Below, one piece after another: positions 1-6,931 of a stretch of DNA of 64,000 nucleotides. The DNA is taken from NCBI GenBank assembly GCA_022449455.1, contig JAKUPL010000001.1:18836-82835 (forward strand), read 5' to 3'. Below the pieces are notes generated by a model. That model did not search any database, was not told where the DNA came from, and was given only the letters and a program-made list of their open reading frames with translations. The position numbers were made by a program, and so were the translations under genes. Source of the DNA: Alcanivorax sp. (GTDB lineage Bacteria; Pseudomonadota; Gammaproteobacteria; Pseudomonadales; Alcanivoracaceae). Within the stretch, counting starts at the first letter, position 1; each line of letters starts with the position of its first letter.

Positions 1-748
1 CCCGCACCCGGGCGTCGTCGGCGCGCACCAGGAACGGATGGGCGCGGTCCTTGGCCACCTGGAACAGGGCCTCGCCACGCACCACCTCCACCCGGCGGTG
101 GTCGCCGGTGACGTCGATGTTGATGGCGCTGCGGCCGTTCAGGGTCACCCGGCTGCCGTCCGCCAGGGTCAGGGTGCGTTGCTCGCCGGCGCCGGTGCGC
201 GCGTCCGCCGTCCACACCGACCAGGGCAGGTCGGCGGCCACCACCAGCAGCACCGCCACCGCCGCCAGCAGGGCGCGGCAATGGGCCAGGGCGCGGGCGA
301 TGTACTTGCCCGCCATGCGCTCGGAGACCCCCAGCCGCTGGCCGATCTCGCGCTGGCTGACGCCGTCCAGCCGGTTCCACAGCAAGGCCTGACGCTGATG
401 CTCGGGGAGAGCCGCCAGGGCGCTGTTGAGGCCGTCCACCGCCTGGGCGCTGCGCGCGGCGGACTCCGGCGTCGGCGTGTCGCTTTCCAGGGCCAGGTCG
501 GGGTCGGTGAGGGCCACCGTGGTGGGGCGGCGGCGTTGCTGGCGCAGGTGGTCGATCAGCAGGTTGCGGGCGATGCGGAACACCAGGGCGCGGGGATTGC
601 GTGGCGTCTCCCGCTGCTCCTCCAGCCGGCGCAAACGCAAGTACACCTCATGGCACAGATCGGCGGCCTGTTCCGGCGAGTCCAGACGCCGGCACAGATA
701 ACCGTTGAGTTCCCGGGCGTGCTGTTGAAAGAGGTCGTCGGCCTGCAT
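1..748 (-). CDS. ECF sigma factor (FecI-like) fused in frame to a FecR-like sensor; 3' end outside window
   Basis: Reading from the ATG at 748, residues 1-157 form a complete FecI-type sigma factor: region 2 with the RNLLIDHLRQ helix, then a region 4 helix-turn-helix around VSQREIGQRLGVSERMAGKYIARAL. Without any stop the frame runs on at residue 158 into a hydrophobic segment (about 159-178), then a FecR-type periplasmic domain (GEQRTLTLADGSRVTLN, later RRVEVVRGEALFQVAKD), and leaves the window still open. The cytoplasmic anti-sigma domain (DUF4880) that normally begins FecR is missing between the two parts. In the known FecI/FecR/FecA system FecR relays receptor occupancy to the sigma factor. 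Either this is a membrane-tethered sigma factor or a deletion/assembly collapse joined two genes. A Fur-like half site lies upstream. Confidence 0.75.
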   Translation of the reverse strand, partial: MQADDLFQQHARELNGYLCRRLDSPEQAADLCHEVYLRLRRLEEQRETPRNPRALVFRIARNLLIDHLRQQRRRPTTVALTDPDLALESDTPTPESAARSAQAVDGLNSALAALPEHQRQALLWNRLDGVSQREIGQRLGVSERMAGKYIARALAHCRALLAAVAVLLVVAADLPWSVWTADARTGAGEQRTLTLADGSRVTLNGRSAINIDVTGDHRRVEVVRGEALFQVAKDRAHPFLVRADDARVR

Positions 749-786
749 GGGGTGGCGCCCGCCCCGTGGGGCCGGTCATCGTGAGT

Positions 787-796
787 GAGAATGATT
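787..796 (-). promoter_or_regulatory. Candidate Fur half-site upstream of the sigma factor gene
   Basis: On the minus strand AATCATTCTC matches 9 of 10 positions of one half of the 19-bp Fur consensus; the other half is poor. It lies about 40 bp upstream of the sigma-factor start, as expected for iron-regulated fecI-type genes. Short match only. Confidence 0.35.
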
Positions 797-880
797 CGTG
801 ATCCGTTTGCGGGCATTATGCCACCGCCCCGCCGGCCCGCGCCAGGGGCGGCGGGCGCGAGGGTTGGCGTGGCCCGCCAA

Positions 881-2041
881 TCAGCGCGGAGACCGGTAGG
901 CGTGGACGCGGTGGCCGGGTTTGGAGAATACCCACTGCCAGAGCTGGATGGTGCGTGCCCGGAACGCGCCGGCGCACACGTTCAGGTAGTAGTGCCACAT
1001 GCGATGAAAGCGCTCATCGTAGCGACCTTCGAGTTCCGGCCAACGGGCCTGGAAGTTGGCGTCCCAGGCTTTCAGGGTGCGCGCGTAGTCCGGGCCGAAG
1101 TTGTGCAGGTCCTCCACCACATAGCGGTGCTCGGCGTGGCGGGCGATTTGTTTGATGGACGGCAGCTCGCCGTTGGGAAAGATGTACTTGTCGATCCAGG
1201 CGTCGTGGCTGTTGGTGCTTTCGTTGTTGCCGATGGTGTGCAGCAGCATCAGCCCCCGGTCCTTGAGCAACCGCCGGGTGGTCTCCATGAAGGTGCGGTA
1301 GTTGCGCCGGCCCACGTGTTCGAACATGCCCACCGACACCACCCGGTCGTACTGGCCGGTCACCGTGCGGTAATCCTTGAGCAGCACTTCCACGGGCAGG
1401 TCCTTGCAACGTTGCCGGGCGAGCTCCGCCTGCTCGGTGGACACGGTGACGCCGTGGGCGCGCACGCCATAGTGCCGGGCGGCGTATTCCAGCAGGCTGC
1501 CCCAGCCGCAGCCGATGTCGAGCAGGGTCATGCCCGGCTCCAGCTCCAGCTTGCGGCAGATCAGATCCAGTTTGGCTTCCTGGGCTTCGTGCAGGGTGGT
1601 GGCATCCTTCCAGTAGCCGCAGCTGTAGGCCATGGTCGGGTCGAGCATTTTCTCGAACAGATCGTTACCCAGATCGTAATGCTGTTCCGCCACCTGGCGT
1701 GAACGTCGCAGGCTCTGGCGGTTGCGCAGGCCGTGGCCAAGCAGCTGCAACGCCAGGGTCCATTTGTTCTTGCCCAGGTTGTCGGCGCCGGCGCGCAGGA
1801 TGCGATGGGTGAATTCATCCAGGGCATCGCAGTCCCACCACCCGTCCATGTAGGATTCGCCCAGTCCCAGCGAGCGCTGGGCGGCGATACGCGAGAGCGT
1901 GTCCGGATGGTGGATTTGCATGTCCCAGGGGCGCCGACCGTTGATCTGGATGTCGGCGTTGGAGAGAACGGAAGCGATCAAGTCGTCGATGGCGCGCGAC
2001 CCGGTATGGGGGGCGTCGTCGCGGCTGCGTGAACCGAGCAT
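881..2041 (-). CDS. cfa: Cyclopropane-fatty-acyl-phospholipid synthase
   Basis: A 386-residue protein, close to the 382 of E. coli Cfa. It transfers a methylene from S-adenosylmethionine to double bonds of unsaturated phospholipid acyl chains at the inner membrane, typically on entry to stationary phase or under stress. Visible motifs: AEQHYDLGNDLFEKMLDP at 118-135, the SAM loop LLDIGCGWGS at 173-182, and the bicarbonate-site set Cys141, Glu241, His268, Ile270 and Tyr319, each exactly two residues after its E. coli counterpart. The gene stands alone, divergent from the membrane hydrolase at 2305. Identification is secure. Confidence 0.95.
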   Translation of the reverse strand: MLGSRSRDDAPHTGSRAIDDLIASVLSNADIQINGRRPWDMQIHHPDTLSRIAAQRSLGLGESYMDGWWDCDALDEFTHRILRAGADNLGKNKWTLALQLLGHGLRNRQSLRRSRQVAEQHYDLGNDLFEKMLDPTMAYSCGYWKDATTLHEAQEAKLDLICRKLELEPGMTLLDIGCGWGSLLEYAARHYGVRAHGVTVSTEQAELARQRCKDLPVEVLLKDYRTVTGQYDRVVSVGMFEHVGRRNYRTFMETTRRLLKDRGLMLLHTIGNNESTNSHDAWIDKYIFPNGELPSIKQIARHAEHRYVVEDLHNFGPDYARTLKAWDANFQARWPELEGRYDERFHRMWHYYLNVCAGAFRARTIQLWQWVFSKPGHRVHAYRSPR

Positions 2042-2304
2042 ACAGCATCTCCTTCAGGGTTGATTGAAGACTGCATGGGTGTCACGGGCGTCAGCATGGC
2101 TGCCCTTGGAAACCATTCTTTGACGCCAGCCTCACGGACGCAAGCGCCGGCAGTGGTGAAAAATCGCCGAAGTTCCCCGCGGAACTTTATTTTTACAATA
2201 ATATTCAAACAGTTGGCTTGCCGGACCCCATGGTATGAACACCTTCTATGGATGTGATTTGGGTCCGCTATTCACCTTTTTGGCGCTTTTTTCGGGAGCA
2301 GGGC

Positions 2305-3333
2305 ATGGATTCTTTGACGCAGGCGGCGCTCGGCGGCGCCCTGGGTGGCGCGGTGCTGGGCGGTCGTCTTGGGCGCGGCGCCGTTCTTGGCGGCGCGGTG
2401 CTGGCCACCCTGCCGGATCTGGACGTTCTCATCGACTACGGCGACGCCGTGGCCAACTTTTCCGAGCACCGCGGCTTCAGCCATTCGCTGCTGGTGCTGG
2501 CGCCCCTGGCCACCCTGCTGGCCTGGGGGCTGAGCCGCTGGAAACCGGCGCCGGGCTTCGGCCGCTGGTGGGCGTTCACCACTCTGGTGCTGCTCACCCA
2601 TCCGTTGCTGGACGCCTTCACCACCTATGGCACCCAGCTCTGGTGGCCGGTGGGGCCGCCGGTGGCGCTCAACAGCGTGTTCATCATCGATCCGCTTTAT
2701 ACCCTGCCCCTGCTGATCGCGGTGATCATCGCGCTGATCCGGCCGCCGGCGCTCACCGCGCTGTCCGTGGGGCTGGGCCTGTCCAGCGCCTACCTGGCCT
2801 GGAGCCTGGTGGCCCAGCAATGGATTACCCAGCGGGTGCAGGACACCCTGGCGGAGCGCGGCCTGGAAGCAGTGCCGCTGATGGTGCAGCCGATGCCGTT
2901 CTCCACCTTTCTGTGGCGCGCCACCGCCCTGACGCCGGACCAGCGTCTGGAAATCGTCACCGGCGTGTTCGACGGCGACCGGCCGCCCCATGTGGAGGCC
3001 TTCCCCCGGTCCCCGGAGCTGGAAACGGAAGCGGCGCGGCTGGCGGACGGCCGGCGCCTGGCCTGGTTCACCCGGGGGTTCCTGGATTACCGCCGCGACG
3101 GAGACCGTCTGGTGGTCACCGATGTGCGCCTGGGGGTGCCCGGCGCCCATCCGTTCCAGTTCGTGATCGCCCACCAGGGCCTGGACGGCTGGCAGCCGCT
3201 GACCAGCAGCCGGCTGCCACGGCCCCTGGTCAACCAGGACGTCTGGCCAGCGTTGTGGCGGCGCACTTTCGCCCTGGCGCCGGTGCTGTGCCTGCGCTCG
3301 CTGACCGTCGGCGACAGCGTCGCCGCCTGCTAG
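2305..3333 (+). CDS. Membrane-bound metal-dependent hydrolase, YdjM/DUF457 family
   Basis: The product begins MDSLTQAALGGALGG and carries the family's HRGFSHS motif (about residues 55-61) and THPLLDAFTTYGT (about 103-115), whose His/Asp residues are thought to bind metal. Several hydrophobic segments fill the first 180 residues; the rest is a soluble tail. I chose the ATG at 2305 because GGGAGCAGGG sits just ahead of it; an upstream in-frame ATG at 2248 lacks a ribosome-binding site and would add a non-family leader. LexA-induced relatives are called membrane-associated hydrolases, but the substrate is unknown. Confidence 0.8.
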   Translation: MDSLTQAALGGALGGAVLGGRLGRGAVLGGAVLATLPDLDVLIDYGDAVANFSEHRGFSHSLLVLAPLATLLAWGLSRWKPAPGFGRWWAFTTLVLLTHPLLDAFTTYGTQLWWPVGPPVALNSVFIIDPLYTLPLLIAVIIALIRPPALTALSVGLGLSSAYLAWSLVAQQWITQRVQDTLAERGLEAVPLMVQPMPFSTFLWRATALTPDQRLEIVTGVFDGDRPPHVEAFPRSPELETEAARLADGRRLAWFTRGFLDYRRDGDRLVVTDVRLGVPGAHPFQFVIAHQGLDGWQPLTSSRLPRPLVNQDVWPALWRRTFALAPVLCLRSLTVGDSVAAC

Positions 3334-3505
3334 GCTCGGCAAGCCAGTATCTGGATACCCGGACCCTTTTTATCCACAATGGCCGCGAGCGCCTTGCCAT
3401 CGGCCGGACGCCAGTGGTCGCGGAAAGTGCCGGGAACAAGGGGGTGGCAGGGCGGCCCTGCTGGTGCGGGCGTTGGAATAAAAATACCAACCAACCAGGA
3501 AGACC

Positions 3506-4615
3506 ATGGCACCCGTACTCCGGAATGAGCCCGATCTGCTTCAAACACTCTACCGCTCTCTGACCCATCGGGAAGGCTTTCATGCCTTTCTGGAAAAACT
3601 GACCGGTGCCATCAACGGCTGTGCCGCCCAGCTGTTGGTGATTCATCGTCAGCCCCTGCGCATGGAGCACGTCTGGTATCACGGCCTTTCGGAAGAATTC
3701 CTCGACTGGTATCTGGAAAACAACATGATCGCCCAGGATGTGGTCAGCAATCAGGCCATCAAACAGGCACCGGGACTTTTCCAGTCGGCCCTGCCACTGC
3801 TGCCGGATTTTCGGCCCGACGCGGATTACTCCAAATGGGAAAACGAACAGGACATGCTGGACTCCGCCTGGCTGGTGGTCGACAACACGCGCACCCACAC
3901 CTTTGTCCTGACTATTCAGCGCACCGTGGGCCAGGGGCCGTATCAGCAGACGGAGCTGGATGCCCTGAACCGGCTGGTGCCTCATATCCGCCAGACCGTG
4001 CAGCTTTACCGGCAACTGGAAACCCGCAGCAAGGCGGCGTCATCCCTGTCGGCCATCATTGATGTTCTGCCCGATGCCACCTTTGTACTCGACAGCCTGG
4101 CCACCGTGTTCTACTCCAATAAGGCCGCCCGGGCTCTGATCAACCGGGAGCGTTGCCTTAGCATCCGCGACGAACGCTTCAGCTTCGCCGAAAAGGACGT
4201 ACAGGCCGCCTTCTTTCGCAGCTCGGCCCAGGTGGTTCGCTCCAGCATGGGGAAGGAGGGCTACTGCAGCGAGACCCTGTTCCTCAAGCGTGAACGGCGG
4301 TCCCCGCTGATTTTCGTGATCCGCCCCATCGAAAGCAGCGAACTGCTGGCTGGGGGCGCTCTGGTGAGCGTCTACGAACCGGACAACCGGCCCCTTCCCA
4401 CCGCCGAGCATATCGCCGCCTACTTCGACCTGACCCAGGCCGAAGCCCGGGTTTGTGAACAATTGGTCAGCGGCAAAAGCGTACAGGCCGTCAGCGAACA
4501 ATCAGGCCGTAGCGTCGCCACCGTGCGCTCGCAGATGAAACAGATTTTTCAGAAAACCGGCTGTTCCCGGCAAGGGGAACTGGTCAGCCGGATTCTGGCG
4601 GCGTTGTTGCGTTAG
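3506..4615 (+). CDS. LuxR-type transcriptional regulator with PAS-like middle domain
   Basis: A 369-residue protein with a C-terminal LuxR/GerE helix-turn-helix (about residues 305-365: FDLTQAEARVCEQLVSGKS, then SVATVRSQMKQIFQKTG). The centre (about 180-290, VLPDATFVLDSLATVFYSNKAARAL) resembles a PAS fold, and the N-terminal third looks like an unassigned sensory region. An AGGA ribosome-binding site precedes the ATG by 5 nt. Its 3' end overlaps by 4 bp the convergent AraC gene. Ligand and targets cannot be read from the sequence. Confidence 0.8.
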   Translation: MAPVLRNEPDLLQTLYRSLTHREGFHAFLEKLTGAINGCAAQLLVIHRQPLRMEHVWYHGLSEEFLDWYLENNMIAQDVVSNQAIKQAPGLFQSALPLLPDFRPDADYSKWENEQDMLDSAWLVVDNTRTHTFVLTIQRTVGQGPYQQTELDALNRLVPHIRQTVQLYRQLETRSKAASSLSAIIDVLPDATFVLDSLATVFYSNKAARALINRERCLSIRDERFSFAEKDVQAAFFRSSAQVVRSSMGKEGYCSETLFLKRERRSPLIFVIRPIESSELLAGGALVSVYEPDNRPLPTAEHIAAYFDLTQAEARVCEQLVSGKSVQAVSEQSGRSVATVRSQMKQIFQKTGCSRQGELVSRILAALLR

Positions 4616-5688
4616 CAGGCCCCTTCGTCACTCCGGGCCGAGGGATCGGGGCGGTCCAGGGTGCGCGCCAGCAACCGGCGGCAGGCGCTGGGGGTGAGGC
4701 CGGTCCAGCGTTTGAACGAGCGCCGGAAGTTGGTGGGGTCGTTGAAACTCAGGTGGCGGGCCACCTGATCGTTGCTGTAGCCATGCAACTGCAGAAGATG
4801 CAGCGCCTCGTGTTTACGGGCCCGATCCAGCAATTGCTGGAAGTGGGTGCCCTGGCGGCGCAGCCGTCGCTTCAGGGTGGCCGGGCTGGCGCCCAGGGCG
4901 GAGGCCGCCTGTTCCAGGCTCACCGGTTCGCGCACCCGTTGGCGCAGGTAATCGTAGAGCGCCTGGATGAAGCTGGTGCGAAAGCCCAGCCGGGCCAGGT
5001 CGTTTTCGCAGTCGCGCAGGGCCAGCGCCCGGGCCGTGGCCGACGCCCGTGGCCAGGGCCGGTCCAGGTAACCGGCCGGCAGCAGCATGGCGTCCATGTG
5101 GGCGTCGAAGTGCAGGTCCGACCCCAGATGCACCCGGTATTGCTCCGGGTACGCCGGGCGCGGATAGCTGAACTGGAAGATCCAGGGCAGCCGCTCGCCG
5201 CTCAGCCAGCGGGTCACCGACGCCAACCCGGCCATCATGGTCTCCACCAGGAAACGGTATTCGTCGCCGGCGCCGCAGGCGTCCAGCCACTGCACGCAGC
5301 AGTAGTCGCCGGCGCGCGCCACCCGGGTGGTGAGCAGCGGCGAGATCAGTGACTGGGCGGACTCGAATACCGCCAGGGCCAGGCCCAGGTCCGGGGCGTT
5401 GCCGAGCAGGGCGCTCACCGCGCCATAGTGGCCGGGGAACAGCCGCTGGCCGTGCAGGAAACTCAGTTCCGGCTCCGGGTAGAGGCGGCGGGCATTGTGG
5501 ATCAACTGCAGATACTGACGCGGCGAGGCCAGGGCGCGGCCAGCGGCCACCTCGTGATAGAACAGACCGGTGTGACGCAGCAGGCGGTCCACCTCCGCGC
5601 CCTGGTCGCACACCAGGTCCATCAGCGTCACCGGTTGGTGGTGGGCGCCGATGAACTTGTCGTCCAGTTCGTAGCCGGCCTCGATCAT
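4612..5688 (-). CDS. AraC-family transcriptional regulator (OruR/ArgR-like)
   Basis: 358 residues. The N-terminal two thirds match the arabinose-binding-like module of long AraC regulators (LLRHTGL, then LGNAPDLGLALAVFESAQSLISPLLTTRV). The C-terminal ~100 residues are a double helix-turn-helix: VSLEQAASALGASPATLKRRLRRQGTHFQ followed by YSNDQVARHLSFNDPTNFRRSFKRWTGLTPSACR. It starts 4 bp after the stop of the diguanylate cyclase-like gene with no obvious ribosome-binding site, which suggests translational coupling in a two-gene operon. The inducer is unknown. Confidence 0.85.
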   Translation of the reverse strand: MIEAGYELDDKFIGAHHQPVTLMDLVCDQGAEVDRLLRHTGLFYHEVAAGRALASPRQYLQLIHNARRLYPEPELSFLHGQRLFPGHYGAVSALLGNAPDLGLALAVFESAQSLISPLLTTRVARAGDYCCVQWLDACGAGDEYRFLVETMMAGLASVTRWLSGERLPWIFQFSYPRPAYPEQYRVHLGSDLHFDAHMDAMLLPAGYLDRPWPRASATARALALRDCENDLARLGFRTSFIQALYDYLRQRVREPVSLEQAASALGASPATLKRRLRRQGTHFQQLLDRARKHEALHLLQLHGYSNDQVARHLSFNDPTNFRRSFKRWTGLTPSACRRLLARTLDRPDPSARSDEGAC

Positions 5689-5692
5689 GATG

Positions 5693-6592
5693 TCAGGCCG
5701 GTGCCGGTTGTTCGCGGCGGGCTTCCAGGTCCTGGTTGGCCCGTTCGATCAGCGCGTCCGGTTCGTCGCCCCGTGCCGTGGCCAGGCCCACGTCCAGGCG
5801 CTGCAGGCGGGTTTCGCCCTGGCGGGTCTTGAACGCGAAGTGGTCCACCGCGGCGATCAGTTCCCCGGCCAGCAGGGTCGCCTCCCGTTCGCCGGTGCCG
5901 GGCAGTACCACCGCGAAGCGGTCGCCGGCGTAGCGGCACAGCAGGTCATCCTGGCGCAGGTTGAGCAGCAACAGTTCCGCCAGTTCCTGGAGCAGCCGGT
6001 CCGCGTCCCGCGAGCCCAGTTGCCGGCGCACGTGATCGAAGCGGTTCACGTCCAGCATCATCAGCGTCACGGCGCGGCCGGCCTCGCCCAGCTCCATGGC
6101 CAGTTGCCGGCGCAGGTAAGGCGCGCTGGTCAGGTTGGTAAGGCGGTCGAAGCTGCGGTGCTCGCGAAAAATCCGCTCCCGGCGACGCAGTTGCTCGTTG
6201 ATGGCCAGCTGCTCCCGTTGCCAGTGGTAGATGCCCAGGGTCAGCAGCACCATGCCCAGGGGCATGGCGCCGGATTCCACCCAATGATCCCAGACCACCG
6301 CCTCGGGCAGGCGGATCACCTCGTCCAGCACGTCCTGCCAGTAGGCGATGAAGATGCCGGTCAGCCCGGCCACCAGATAGTTGGTGACGCGGCCGGAAGG
6401 GCGGCTATTGAGAATCAGGCCCAGCCACAGAAAAGCGAGCAGGGCGGCGCCGCCCTCGCCGGCGATGTCCAGCCAGGCGATTTCCTCCAGCCCCTTGGGG
6501 TCTCCGGCGGCCAGGTTGGCCAGCAGCACCAGGTTGGCCAGGGTGGCCACGGCGAGAATCTTCCAGCGGTGCAGATGCAGCATTCTTATCAC
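5693..6592 (-). CDS. Membrane-anchored GGDEF-domain protein, possibly a degenerate diguanylate cyclase
   Basis: About 299 residues. Three or four hydrophobic segments occupy the first ~130 residues, followed by a GGDEF domain (about 145-290: FDRLTNLTSAPYLRRQL, MMLDVNRFDHV, CRYAGDRFAVVLPG). The signature loop reads AGDRF instead of GG(D/E)EF: the third-position Asp is kept but the fourth acidic residue is Arg, so cyclase activity is doubtful. The GTG at 6592 is favoured because GAGGA lies at a suitable distance; an ATG at 6583 is the alternative. It forms an operon with the AraC gene 4 bp downstream. Confidence 0.8.
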   Translation of the reverse strand: MIRMLHLHRWKILAVATLANLVLLANLAAGDPKGLEEIAWLDIAGEGGAALLAFLWLGLILNSRPSGRVTNYLVAGLTGIFIAYWQDVLDEVIRLPEAVVWDHWVESGAMPLGMVLLTLGIYHWQREQLAINEQLRRRERIFREHRSFDRLTNLTSAPYLRRQLAMELGEAGRAVTLMMLDVNRFDHVRRQLGSRDADRLLQELAELLLLNLRQDDLLCRYAGDRFAVVLPGTGEREATLLAGELIAAVDHFAFKTRQGETRLQRLDVGLATARGDEPDALIERANQDLEARREQPAPA

Positions 6593-6931
6593 GGTGTCGT
6601 CCTCTTCCCGTTTCCTGCAGGCACTGGTACGCGGCGGCCATGTCAGTTCGATGACAGACCGGCGGATGGCGGGCCAGGGGGTCGAATCGGCTCACCCGAT
6701 CCGCCGTGGCGCGGCGTTGATCGATGAAAAAAGCCGGTCGTGCCCCCACGGGCCGCGGCACGCCCGGCGCGCGGTGGGGGTGCGAACGGCTCAGTGCGCC
6801 CGGCCTGTCGGCGTAAGTCATTGATTTTCATGGGGTTGGCTTTTCCCTGTAACAGAACGGACATTTCCCGTGCCTAGTGTCCCGGCGCAACGCAATCAGG
6901 CAGGGGGCGCCGTGCCCCGGGGGAGAACCGC
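6593..6931. promoter_or_regulatory. 339-bp divergent intergenic region ahead of the phosphate island
   Basis: No convincing gene is seen. A short antisense open frame (6643-6864) has no family-like content. The right half holds the Pho-like repeats listed separately. The ribosome-binding site for the receptor is the GGGGGAGAA stretch just before 6932. Confidence 0.5.
6805..6864 (+). promoter_or_regulatory. Candidate tandem Pho boxes upstream of the TonB-dependent receptor
   Basis: The best pair is CTGTAAC (6847-6853), a 4-bp spacer AGAA, and CGGACAT (6858-6864): 10 of 14 positions match two tandem CTGTCAT units. Weaker units precede it in approximate 10-11 bp phase: CTGTCGG (6805), AAGTCAT (6815), TTTTCAT (6825) and TTGGCTT (6836). 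PhoB binds tandem 7-bp units spaced 4 bp apart. The context (phytase and PhoX downstream) supports this, but the match is imperfect. Confidence 0.4.

Noticed and set aside
6643..6864. Short minus-strand open frame in the receptor promoter region
   Set aside because: No ribosome-binding site, no family-like sequence, and it overlaps the candidate regulatory repeats.
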